Assembly (NCBI GenBank): GCA_033026295.1
Contig: CM065188.1
Location: 2,914,001 to 2,978,000 of the forward strand
Direction of reading: 5' to 3'
Source: Channa striata
Taxonomy: Eukaryota; Chordata; Actinopteri; Anabantiformes; Channidae
Length of the DNA: 64,000 bases
The notes under the pieces are model-generated. The model had not been told where the DNA came from and made no database searches. It saw only the letters and a program-made list of their open reading frames with translations. Shown piece after piece: positions 34,800-47,000 of this stretch; within the stretch, counting starts at the first letter, position 1; each line of letters begins with the position of its first letter. The position numbers were made by a program, and so were the translations under genes.

Positions 34800-36974
34800 T
34801 ACATGGAAGGTTCACGCTGCGGTTCACTCTTATCCATAATTGTTACTTCACTGTGTTAATCAAATCCAACAAACTCACTTGTGAAGGTTTTACTCTATTT
34901 AGATTGAGGTTTCGTAGAGACTACAACTAAAAAAATAACTATATAACTATAAAATATATATATAACTATATATAACTATAAAATAAATATTCCTCTGTCG
35001 ATTCATCTTAAGGATCATGGTTTCGGAGATAATTGTGTTCTAAGATCTTAGTCATTAAAAAAGCACATATTTTACTTTAGTGTAGAGCCACATAAAGAGC
35101 AGGACAATGAAATAATCCTTCCACTCCCACTGTTTTGACCAGCTGTACTGTAAACTCATAGATATAATTCATTTTTATTCAACAGCAGTAACAAAGTTGC
35201 TTGTAAAATCAGGAAAATGTAGTGTAATCAATGCCTGAAGATTTGCACATTTAATTTTGTACTAATCAGGACTGAATAGGTGATTCCCCTCTATGCATTT
35301 TAAAACACATTATTAACTTGTTCATGAAATTTTAATTAGAAAAATCAACAAATATAACAAAAGAGTTTTTAAACTTGGCTGAAAAAATGCAAGGGAAGCA
35401 AAATGCGACTACAACCTGCAACAGAACAGTTTTAGTGAATTAATGGCGAAGCTCAAAAATCACGTAACTTTCCATCTCCGTTGAATTTGGAGGATGGTTG
35501 TTTTTTAATGGATCGAAAACAAATGTGTGTTTAGGTTTAAAATGTGCAAATGTCCAAATGTAAGTGCGCCCACCTACCACCTAAAGTACTATTAATTTCT
35601 AAGAGCCATGTCGTGGAAAAACACTGGTCAGGAACATCCACTAGCTAAACCTGCTTCCTTTTAGTTTTCATACATTTTAATTTTTGCCATTTTAGCTTTA
35701 TTCAGCCAGCCAGTGCAGAGGGCAACAGGAAATGTGCGTACAATATGGATATTCCAGTTTTGTTTCATTTGGGCCTGTAAACATTTTAAAGTACATTTTA
35801 AATAAAAAAAAAAAACAGGTTTGAAATGTCGGCTCTTAAACTAACTGATTTAATCTGCAGATTGCACAAACCTGTACCTTCCAGTTTTTATGTTTTATTT
35901 TTATTACAGAAAAAGATGGTTGTTAAAGTTTTAGTTTGATAATTTAATTGGGAAAAATGGTCTGTGATAAAATGAACAACTTCAACCTCTGTGCTGGAGA
36001 ATATGATGCCCTCCAGTTTTTTTTTTTTTTTGATTCGTACCAGAGTTAATTTGAAGGCTTTTAAACTGAACTCTAAAGTCAGTTCAGGTTATGATGTTAG
36101 AGCCTTTTGAGTTTAGTTTTCAAGTTTTCTGCCTGCATTCATGTGATCTGTGAACCTTTGATTTCATACGGATCTTTCTCCAGCTCTTGTTCTCAGTTTT
36201 TTTTTTGGCCATTACCCTGACTCCTGTAGAAAGCTAAAATTCATTCAGACTTGATAAAAAACGCTGAACATAAATGTTTTTAATGTTGGCGGATGATGTT
36301 TTCAGTCACATCAGTCTTTACCTTCTCAATGTGTTTTTGGTATAGGAATATAATTATAAAAAGGGGGGCACATTAGAAATCCTACAAAAAGATTGAGTGA
36401 TCTAATCCATACAATCCTAAATTAAACCTGCCAGTATATGACAGGTTTCATTTTCCATTTACCTTACATGAAATAGATGCTCTAGTACTTTATAAAATGC
36501 ATTTTAAAAGTTTGTCCCTCTATGTTTCTTTCATTATATCAAACAAATCATAGTACAAGTGATTTTCTTTGTTTCTGAATAAGACTTTGGCAGTCTTTTG
36601 TCAGCCAATTTTCAAACATTCGGAAGTCTTTGAAAAAAATAATTCAGTTAGATGCTCAAATGATTTAGTTTCACTCCGTTGTTTGTGTACAGCACGTCTG
36701 AGAACTCATCCAGGGACAGTATCTTCAAATTATTCGAAAACAACAAAGCTTACAAAAAGTTACCGCTGATCTTTAAAACAACTTTATTTTCAGAATTGTT
36801 CCATAGTAGAAATAATGGTGTGATATTGTCCAACACATAAAGTCATCTTGTTATTGTGTGAATATTCTGAAAAGTGGAAAAGAAAAAGGCAGTTAGTTAG
36901 TTTCACTCCCACCAAACATCCATGAATACTGACATTTTCTCAGTATTTTAGGACCATTGTCTTTCCACTGTCTC
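34800..36974. other. Spacer between lipocalin copies 2 and 3
   Basis: AT-rich, including a TATAACTA-type simple repeat at about 34920-34985 and several homopolymer runs. On the minus strand AATAAA at 36784-36789 lies about 190 bases past the copy 3 stop and is its likely poly(A) signal. No lipocalin relic or other gene is seen. Confidence 0.5.
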
Positions 36975-37580
36975 TTAGTTTTTCTGTTCCTCTGTTTTCT
37001 CTTCAGGTCCTGCCGTTGGACCATCGGCTGTCTCATCTGGACAAAGCTCCTTAGTGGGATCCAACACGGCAGGTGGAGGCATGTGCAGACACTGCACCTG
37101 AGCGCTGAACTCCTCCATCTCCTCCTGCTCCAGCTGTCTCCTCCTGCTGAACAGGTAAAAGTGCTGTTGCCCCTTCGACTTCAGTTGTATGTGCATCACC
37201 ATGCAGTCTTGACACGGTGGGCGGACGAATCGTGAGGAGACGTTATTTTTATCCGTCCCGTCGTAGGTGAAGCTGCTGCCCTCCAGAGAGATGTTGTACG
37301 AAGTATAGAGGCACTTGTTATCTAAACGGATGCTGCGAGAGTAGGAAACAGAAGTGTCACTGGTGTTACTGGAGAAGTTCACGGTGGCACTGTCTCTTTG
37401 CTTGAATTTCTCCAGGTTTGGCAGGTGGCTCAGGCTGCCTGCAACCATAGCCCACTTCCCCTCAAAATGCTGGAAATCCACTTCATGCAAAGGTCGGACC
37501 AACTCTTCACAGGGCAGAGGAGCTGACCGGCTCACGCAGACCAGGCCGAGCAGAGCAACGGCACACGCAGCAAAGGACAT
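36975..37580 (-). CDS. Orosomucoid/ApoM-like secreted lipocalin, copy 3
   Basis: A single exon of 201 codons. The start is taken at the second methionine (37580), which opens directly into a compact signal peptide (MSFAACAVALLGLVCVSRSA). The frame runs 14 codons further up, but that extension (MCLTAAQISVKHDN) is hydrophilic and would lie in the 5' UTR. GxW is EGKWAMVAGS (41-43). The six family cysteines are present (PCEEL, NKCLY, PCQDC, VQCLH, ELCPD), as are NTS and NIS glycosylation sites. The tail AGPEEKTEEQKN matches copy 2. It is the most diverged copy, so probably the oldest branch of the array, but it keeps a related TATA block. Function by family: extracellular carrier of small hydrophobic molecules. 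Confidence 0.87.
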   Translation of the reverse strand: MSFAACAVALLGLVCVSRSAPLPCEELVRPLHEVDFQHFEGKWAMVAGSLSHLPNLEKFKQRDSATVNFSSNTSDTSVSYSRSIRLDNKCLYTSYNISLEGSSFTYDGTDKNNVSSRFVRPPCQDCMVMHIQLKSKGQQHFYLFSRRRQLEQEEMEEFSAQVQCLHMPPPAVLDPTKELCPDETADGPTAGPEEKTEEQKN

Positions 37581-37654
37581 GTTGTCGTGTTTGACAGAAA
37601 TCTGAGCTGCTGTCAGACACACTGGGCTGAGTGGTGAATGTGGCTGATGAAGGT

Positions 37655-37745
37655 GTCCGATGGTTTTATAGTCATTTCAGAAAGCTCCAGTTTCACAATA
37701 CAGAAAATACCAGTGAGCAGAGTCTCTTCTCCACCCGGGGATTCT
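37655..37745 (-). promoter_or_regulatory. Promoter block of lipocalin copy 3
   Basis: TATAAAACC occupies 37662-37670 on the minus strand, about 82 bases above the chosen ATG. It is preceded by TTTCTGAAATGAC and GTATTGTGAAACTGG, so the order and spacing seen in copies 1 and 2 survive although the rest has diverged. This supports the start choice and a shared regulation. Confidence 0.6.
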
Positions 37746-40700
37746 GTGATTGAGAAACCAAATGATACTTCGAGTTCAGCCTGTGACCACTGACTGTTTA
37801 CGGTGGACTTTTGTTTGCTTAAACCTTCTCACATGTGCTAACATTTTCGGTAAAGTGTGAGAAAACAATGGAATCCAGCACTTGTTTGCTTTCTCCCGTA
37901 GTGAAGTTTATTTCCCGGAATATTTGTGATGGAAAATAACTGAATAACTGAACCATGTGAGCCCCATTTGTGTCCTTTCAGTTGTGATTTTAGCCCATTC
38001 TTCATTTACCAGATTGCTTAATTGTCTGCCATGTACAATCTCTACAAATCTGATTTTTAGTGATATTTAGTCCGGAAAGAACCCGGTGAAACAATCACCT
38101 TATTCTTCCAACCATTCCTGAGATGACTTTGCTTTGTGCTTTGAATTCTTGTGTTGTTAAAAGATCCACTATCTTTTTTCTTATTTATTTTTGACTCGTA
38201 CTAAGAGACTTTTCTGTAAGATTATCTGATATAAGGAAGCATTATTCCTCCTTCCAGATTATCCACAGCTCCAGTGCCTGATGCAGACATACACCCCCAA
38301 AACATCAGTGAGCCCTCTCCATTACTTCATGAGCAGAATTTCTTTCCTCACCACCCATACCTGTGCAAATTATGACCAAATAATTTAACTATCTTATCAA
38401 AAAACATAATTTTTTCCAAACGTAAACTTTGGCATTAACATAATTTTCATTATTTATAATGAAACCTTTTAAATACAAATTTGTAACACCCTAAATATTT
38501 CGCTGATGGAGAAACATTCACCAGAATACCTTCGCTTTTATTTACACTGTATAAAAACTGCACACAGTCAGAGACCTTTGGATGGTCCAGTATGGACAAA
38601 GCTGACCGGTACAGTAGCATGTTCAAGTATGTGAAATTAATATTTGAATGTCCCCCCCTCATTCACCACCCTCCTTCTTGGTTGGTAGGTACAAATCAAC
38701 AGACTCCTGTGTTGATCTGAATTAATCCCGTCACTTTGTTTGAGGGTTCAGGCTTTTCAGCTTCAGTGATGTCAAGAATCCAGTTGATCCGCAGGCTGGA
38801 GCAAGTCATAAAGCAGACACAAAACATAATAAGTGCAATTAAATAATGTGACTTTTCATTGCACTGGAGCTTTTCATATTTCCACAGCTTTAGCAACAAT
38901 AAACACGTCAAATATTTTTATTGATTCATACATTAAGACCCTGTTTAATTAACTGAGGATATTTCTGCCAAGTCTCGCTTGCACTGTAGTTTTAATAATT
39001 TTTTTAAAAAAGCTACTAAACTAATGCTTAAAATAAGATCAACCCGGACACAGGGCGACACGTTTCATGATTCAGTAGAGCGGATTAATATGACTTGCGG
39101 TAGGTGATGTTCATAGACACATTAATTGTGGCGTGACTGCACAGCAAGAGCTAGTGGGCCCTTCCTGATCACTTCCTTTCTATAAGATCAGTTTAATGAC
39201 TATTCACCTCGTCTTTTAGAGGTACCGGCTCCAGTGTGATGGTTCTCCGGTCTAAGTTTAGCTGAACTTATTACCATATTTAGAGGACACCGTGCTGAAT
39301 CTCTTTCCCCAAGACCTCAGGCTTGGGTCTGCCCTTGAGAGCTGCAGTAACCCGTGTAACCTCCACCGGAGCTGGCGGAGACACTCCTGGGAGCTCAGAC
39401 AGCTTTGAAAAGCTCCACAAATTTACATACACGATTTTGTGACACATGTTGTTCGGTCTCTGTGATCCTGCACTTTCTGCAGAATTGCTCATAGATCATT
39501 GTTAGTTTCCTTCTGCCCCTTCAGGGGGAAACGTACCAGAATTAAAGCTGAATGCAAAAACCCACCGAACACTGTAAAGTAATGCACAGCATACAAACGA
39601 TTCTCCTTTAAAAGGGTTTACAAGGCTTGTTGCAAGTAGTCGTGATGGTAACCAGTGAGTATTAGGTGCAGGTGCTCAACATCCATCAACCCCGTACAGT
39701 ATCTTTACAGTTCATTCTACTTGTCGAACTACTGATGTGGATTCCAGCAGTAATGGGCAAGAGATACGGCAGATCGCCAGTCTCTCACAGGACTGATAGA
39801 CAATCAACACAAAGAGCCAGACAATTTTCATTCTCACACACAGACGGTTTAAAGGCAATAATTAAGCTCCTGTAATGGCACATCTTTAGACAGCAGGGGA
39901 TACACACACCCAAAGGTGATGTGAAAACTCAAACAGGCACAGCTGCCGGGTCTAAACCCAGGACTTCCTGGGTTTTGGTAGCCATGGCTCACTCTGCTAG
40001 TGCAGATCTAACAGATCTTCAGGAAGGATCTCTGTCACACTGGACCTAAATTATGAAACTAATGGTTAAACATTATCCAGTGACTTTCATTTGCATGAAG
40101 CAATTTTGTGGTGTTGCTGCAAATCCAGTGTTTGTGGAACAGAGATACAGGAGGAACATCTAGTATGTCAAGCAGTGTATGACAAATGTCAGTTTAATCA
40201 TTAACCAGTCATTAATAATTTCAAAGCTGACAGATACTCCATGTGTTTTGTGTACAGTATATACAACCGAGCACAGAGCACGTTCAGTAACTCGACACAC
40301 TCTTCAAAGGTACATTGGGTAAAAATACAAAATTCATACTTTCAGGTATTTTAGAATAATTCCTCTTTTCAAAGTGACACTGGCCCACAAAGAATTCAGT
40401 GGTCCATGTATACAGAGTAATTTCACGTTATTAGTCTGTATACTGTCAAAAAACAAGTTTTACACAGTGAATAAAAATACTCAGGTTTCAAAACAATATG
40501 TCTAAAAACCAAAATCAATAAAATAATTCTTAAAATTATTTTAAATCCATTACATTTCAACAGTAACCCTAATGAACGTTTCGATGTTCATTTCATATTT
40601 AGATGATTTAAGTTAGCTGATGAATTATGTAAATGATGTAACAAAATGATACATTTTTGGTTTTTGCTAGCTGTGTTTAAAATATAGTTTTTATTATCCA

Positions 40701-41075
40701 ATGCAGACTGAATAGTCTAGTCTGATAACCAAAACATCTCGAGCTTTAGTGTACAATGTGTGAAAGGAATTTAAAAGTGTAGTCACAGGTAGTGAGCTCC
40801 ACAAGGCACTTAAAATATTAACAAGCTCTTCTCTTTCTGTTGGAGAGAGCTTACATGCTCTTAGAGAATCAAAGCTCAAGAGTGGGATGAGGAAGTTTTA
40901 AGATGAATCCAAGACATTTTGGCAGAGAACAGTGGGGGGCACGAAGTGATTAAAAAAAGAATCCTGCAAAAAACGGAGACACGAGGACAGGCAGAGGGTG
41001 GGGCGCATTAAACGCTGTCCAGCAGAAAGACAGGCCGAAGAATACTGGCAGGAATGTCCTGTGCAGAGACGGCTT
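37746..41075. other. Intergenic and palm3 3' UTR
   Basis: On the minus strand the first AATAAA past the palm3 stop is at 40687-40692, implying a 3' UTR of roughly 400 bases. Otherwise there is a SINE fragment near 39.9 kb. A 70-residue minus-strand frame at 39280-39492 is discussed in the findings, and nothing else is supported. Confidence 0.45.
39885..40000 (-). repeat. tRNA-derived SINE fragment
   Basis: On the minus strand GTCCTGGGTTTAGACCCGG (a B-box-like piece) and CAGCTGTGCCTGTTTGAGTT follow the fish tRNA-SINE order, ending in a CTGCTGTCTAAAGATG piece. It contains a perfect palindrome, AAACCCAGGA-CT-TCCTGGGTTT, at 39954-39975. Same family as 18921-19118. Confidence 0.6.
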
Positions 41076-44000
41076 TCACATGACAGAGCAGCACTGGCAG
41101 GTTTTGCGTTTGGGTGCCTTGGTGTCTTCTCCTTGGACCTTGGTCGGGCTGTGTGTCTCTGTGCTGGCTGGGCTGTTAGTGCCTGCTGGTGCTGCTTGAG
41201 TGTTGTGGGCTTGCGACTGCAACAGAAGCGGTTCTTGCTCCCCCAGCTCTGCTTCTGTCCTTTGGTTCTCTTTGGGATCCGCCAAGGGGATCTCCTGGAA
41301 CTGTTCAGGCATGGAGGCGGGGTCTTGCACCGTTAAGCCTGCCTCAGTATCCTCTGGTGGCACCGCAGCTTCGTTCTCAGGCTGAGGAGTGAGTGTTGAG
41401 GGTTGAGCCTCGGAGTAGACCGGCACAGAAGCCATTGCATCACCCTCTAGAGCACTACCTGGGGATTGCAGCGGTGCAGATGTGGGATCTTCGGATTGTT
41501 TGTCGTATACTTCGGCTTTTGTGTTGTCATCTCCGTTTATCTTTAAGTCATCCTGCACATCTGCCGCATCTTCAGTTGCTGGTTGTGCCTCTGCAGCCAG
41601 TTCGCTGGCTTCACTCATCTCGGGTTGTGAGATTCTTTCTTGAGCTGCTTCTTCTTTTAGTTCCCCCTCCGCCGCCTCTTCGTCTGTGCATGCTTCTGGT
41701 TTCGGTAGAGGGATTTCCTCAGACTGTGCAATCTCGGGCTGATCTTCACAGGCTGCAAGCTCCTCGGGTACATCATCCCCTTCATCTATTATAATCACAC
41801 GTTCTGCTCTCATCACCAGAGTCCCTTCTTCTTCCCTCTCATTATTGTTTGCATGTGGATCCTGACCAGTCTCTGTTTCAGAAACATCAAGGCTCAACGC
41901 AGGTTCCAGCTTCATGCTAACAACAACCTCAGTAGTGCAGACTGATCCATTGGTGATGGACTCAACACTCTGCTCTGAAGAATTGTGATTGGTGTTAGTG
42001 TTTAAGTCCCCACCACCATAGCTAACAATGATTGCAGTTTCATTCAGACGTGGCTTCATTTCATCCTCAGTTGTTTCTGAAGGAAAAAAAAACATCTCAA
42101 TACAAGAGGAAATATGTGCAATTGCATTGATTAGCAAAGAAGTGTTTATAAATCTAAATGAAATGAAGTTGAGAGAATTTGCAATCAACATGCCACGCTC
42201 ATCTTAACACTGATTATTAGGTTTCATTGTAGTTGGTGTAGATGCACCTTTACTTGATTGCAATTAGAGGTTGCTTTGCCACCAATATCTGTTCTTAATG
42301 TAGCTAATTTATGTATTATAGTGCGGTTAAATGTCATCTATTAATCTAACTGCATGTTATGGAAAAGTCATTCTTCTTTGCCCCAACATGAAAAGAAGCA
42401 GCTAATGAAAGACAATAATATTTTAACCACAGGCCATAAACTGCAGTGTGGTTGATGAAAGACATGGGAAGAAAGAGTGGCGGGCTTAGTAGAAATAGAT
42501 TTTATAACAGGATGTATATTTAGTTTCTGTAGTCTGGACAAAAAAGCTACACACCCTGGATGATTTAAATACAAATGGATGGATCAGTTTCATTTTCACA
42601 ACACTCTTGTCATCTTTACAGCTTGAATAGCATCTTTGCTGACATGCCCCTTTACCTGCCGCCCTCAAAAAACGCAAGCTATGCACTTACAGGCCTGTAC
42701 GGCCTTATTTAACATATGTAAATATTCATCACAGCATGTAGCTTTTTGGTGAAGTATATGTATGCTTGTGCTACTCCTTCCTTTATAACGCAAATTCTTT
42801 CAGATCAGTGAACAAAACATACAGATGAATAGATCTATCAAGACACTTATAGTCTCCAAGTTATGCAGTATGATGGTTATACTGTAGAGTTTTTTTTTTT
42901 TCAGGCTCAAAGTTGACATTGTAATACTAGACACCTGATTTAATATGTGCACAGTTCGTTTCTGGATAACTAGGGCAGTGTGTGTTTTATGAAATTATTC
43001 AACTCTGTACCCACCTGATCTCTCTGCATTGCTTTCTCCATTCTGCAAAACATCCAGGGCCAAATCTAAGAAAAAAATTATTTGTATTTATAACAACACC
43101 TATAATGGCCATTTGCAGCAGACAGCAATGGAAAATGAGAACTGTTTCACTCTAGACAATGTCAGAAGAAAATCAGCCTTGCACATTGTCTGGAGTTGCA
43201 TTTCACACATGTAACATACAGCGGCAGGTTGCCCAACTAAGAAGCATCCTAACGTGTGACACTCAATTTCAGTGCACGATCAGCGCGCACAGGAGGCACA
43301 ACGTCATGGAGGACTCAGGTTGCACATGTGTTTCATTTACAGCACTATGTATCAAAGTCGGGATAATTTCAGAATTCAAGTGCATGTGTGAAGGCGGCTT
43401 AAATTTAATATGGCATTTTGTTATGATTAACATTTTAAAATAGTGGTAAATGATGCTGCCCTGACATTTTTCATTTGTCTTTTTCTGATCTCCTGGAACA
43501 TGACCATGCAACAGACACACTATTGGACGCCTTGTATTTTATGCTTGTAAAACTGCCTATAGTCAGCACCAATGTCAACCTGTCAGAGGATGTGTAGGTT
43601 CTGACACTTTTGTTCCTCAAAGAGAGTATGTGACCGTTTGTGTGCAGCTCAATTCCATCCTTTCATTTATCAGCAGCCCAGGAACCGTTTTCTAAATAGA
43701 GGATTTGTCATATTAAAGGAATCAGACACCTAAAGAATGCCATGACTGTGAGAGCTGAGGAAAAAATAAGAGACAGTTATTTGCATCAACAGATAACTGT
43801 GACTGGTTTTTATTAGCCTCTGCCAATTCGATGCTTTTTCAGTCTTCGACTCTCACATGTTGTAATGTCACACCATCAAAACTGCTCTAAAGCATTTTTA
43901 AAACAAAACATGCATTGCTAAAAAAACTGCAAAGAAAGAAGGGCCTGGAGGCTCGGGGTTAATGAGCCTCTGTAATCAGTTTCTTTGGAATAACCCATAA

Positions 44001-47000
44001 CTCTTATTGTGTGTTGTGTGGGGACCAGTGTTTATCTTAGTGATCTTAACTTAAACACAGTCGTGCAATATGAACACAATCATGCAGAAAATGAAATAAC
44101 CTATATTCACTGATGAACCATAGCTACAATCACAATTTTAAACCAACTTTGTTTTCCCATGAAATTATTTCATTATCACGAGGAAACACATTTTTTTTCA
44201 TCTGGAGATAACAAGATAATCGAGATATAATAGTAATAACTTCTAAGTTATATGAGTTTTGAGCAAAGAAAGCTAATTGGGGAGATGTCCTGAACTACTG
44301 AAATAATTAAAATGTACTGATGTAAACCAAGCAAGATTATCATTAGAATCACACTGCATTTGTTAACTGACAGTTAGCGAAGGTCAGAAAACCAATATGT
44401 CTGCACTGTTTATTCACATGACTGATTTACCCTGAATTTCATAAATGCACAGTGGGAGTATAGGGGGAAAAGGAGGGAAAACCGACAAATGGATGACGGC
44501 AACGCTTTGTCTGTACTCTCAGTTACATACTGTGAATGCTTGACTTTGTCACATTTCCAGAAAAAGCTCATGTTCATTCTTCTACAGTGCAAGATGTGCG
44601 TCATTTCAACCTTCTCTCTCTTTAAAAAGGTAATTTTCCAAAAATGTCCACTGAAATGTTATTGTTTCGGTACTTACCTCCTTTGGCCTCTCCGGCCTCT
44701 GCCCATCTCACTGCCTTCTGTTGGGTAAGATTGACAGGGGAAGAATTAATTTACTGTTCTCATTTACTGACTCAAATGGTGAAGCCCTTTGGGTTGTGCT
44801 GTCTGAACCTCCAGTGCATGTAAAACATAAGAGCACCGCTAATAAAATGCAAATACTGAATCATCACACACTTTGATGAAACAGACATATACCCTGGAAA
44901 ACTGTATTTCTATGAAATATTTTTCCTCCTGATATCTTAAGCAGGATTCAGTCCTATACTTCAAATACCCAGACAAGCAGTGACTGTTCTAAATTTCTGT
45001 CCCCTATGGAAGGATGATTATGAAGCTGGGACAGGGTCAAGACTTCTAATTAGTCACAAGAGGAGTGGCTAAGTTGAAAAGCCCAACCTGAACTATTGAC
45101 AGTTCGCCCCTTTTAAAGCATTAAATCTACTTACCCAAATCTAGAATAATAAAAAAATGATGGACAGTAATCAAGTATTCAGCTAGTGTTTTAGCAGTTG
45201 TTAAATTTAAATTCCTACTTTGAAAAACCTGAACTTATCATCAAAAAAATCTAAAGTGATTAAAAAACCCTCATGTGCATGTTTGATTTGCCAGATCTCA
45301 TCTGCCACTCAATCCCAGTTTGCTAAACCAAAGATTTTTTGGCAGTGCCTGTATAAAGTGCTTTATTTTCACACAGAGGATAAGGTCATACTTTCAAAGT
45401 GTCCTCCATCACAGTCTGAATGACTAATAACCAGCAATGGCTATTCAAGACAAAATACTCTGTTTTTGTCTCTCTAGTTAATGTTAAGATGAAGCTAAGA
45501 TAAGCAGGAACATCCCCCCCCCCAAAAAAAAAAAAACTGGAGCACACAGCAGAACAGGAGGAAAAACTCCTTTGTTCTCTTATAAAGACTCTCAGTGAAG
45601 TGGGGTAAACACACTTGCGCTTGGCTTGAGGTGAAACAATAATTCTAGAGTGGATCAAGTGCTGAATTGTTTATGTAACATGGTCGCATACATTCATAAA
45701 GTTCCTGCTTTTGAACAGGAGGTGCGACATCAAAGGTACATTAAGACAGGAAATGCATTATACATGGCAAAAAGCCCAAACAGAAGTTGTGGGAAATTTT
45801 CTGCCTAATGGAAGATGGAGCAAACTTGTTTAACACAGGCAAGCTCGTTTAACACGTATTCCAGGCCTCTCTCTGTCCACACAGTAAGTGGGTGTAGTTG
45901 TGTGTGTGCAGAAGTCCCTCACCATTTGGCCATCCTCCGTCTGCTCCTTCAGCTTCGCTTTCTCCTCTGCAGACTGTTCACTCTCTGACTGCAACCTGAG
46001 GCAGACAGTGAAAACACAACCTGTGAGTTCAAAACTGGAAAACTGAGTGACTCTGACAACGTACACACGACATGAGACAAACAAAAAGAGAAAGTAGAAT
46101 ACCTCAACTATTAATTATAACATGAAATTGCAGCTACAAAGAAGTGTGACAGTTCTCTTAGCTCTGTTTTTCTCAACATTTAAATGACAAATTGTCTCCT
46201 AGGTCCCATTTTTTTTTACATGCCTGATCACACACAAACACGAATGTCCACACAATGTGGCCATACATTTCTATTTGGCTGTTGTTCTCCTGGGCCGGAA
46301 AGCTAAATGAAGTAGGGCTCAGAGTGTCCAGGGAGGTTGGTGACAAGGGAGCTCCCTCCATTAACCATTGGTCCCTCAGCGACTTCCTCTGGATCGAAAA
46401 AGACAAGAGAACAAAATAAAGGAAGGAGAAATAGGAGCGAGTCATGTCAAAGTGATTAAAATATGCTCCACCTTGTTAAATGTCAAGTTTGAGAGCACCT
46501 GTTTGGTTATTCCATGAATGTATCTGCCACATTAACAGAAGCACATGTATCAATACTCCACCCCATGGTTCCTATTCCTTTAAATGTTTAATCAATGCTG
46601 AACCGCAGCAGAAGTAGATTCCAATAGTGATACACAACTATAATGTGCCGATTTCTGTTTTTGCACAGAGGAAAAAACATGATGAGGATCCTTCAAATCT
46701 CGTAGAAAATTAACTGCAGTAAAATAACTGGTGGACAAACTAAGAAATATTGACTCAAGTGTTGAAACACAATTTTTGGTTACTCATTTGCCAACATGTA
46801 CACCTATTAGCCACATCAAACCCACCGATCTTATAATATGTCAGTCCCCGTTGTGCTGCTTTAACAGCTCTGACCCATTAAGGCTGGGGAAAGTCTGCTT
46901 AAGGTGTCCTCCGGTATCTAGCACTGACACGTCAGCTGCATATTGAATTGCAACACGGGCCTCCATGGATCGTCTTCATTTTACAACACCTCCAACATTT

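Noticed and set aside
39954..39975. Perfect palindrome and GGTTTAGACC box considered as a tRNA gene
   Set aside because: Only a B-box-like piece exists and the flanks follow the fish SINE order; no cloverleaf can be built.
41189..41794. Plus-strand Leu-rich frames, including one of 133 residues
   Set aside because: Antisense shadows of the acidic palm3 last exon.
42077..42191. Extension of the palm3 last-exon frame to an upstream methionine
   Set aside because: This is intron: a clear acceptor (TTTTTTTTCCTTCAG) ends at 42077, and the phase matches the preceding exon.
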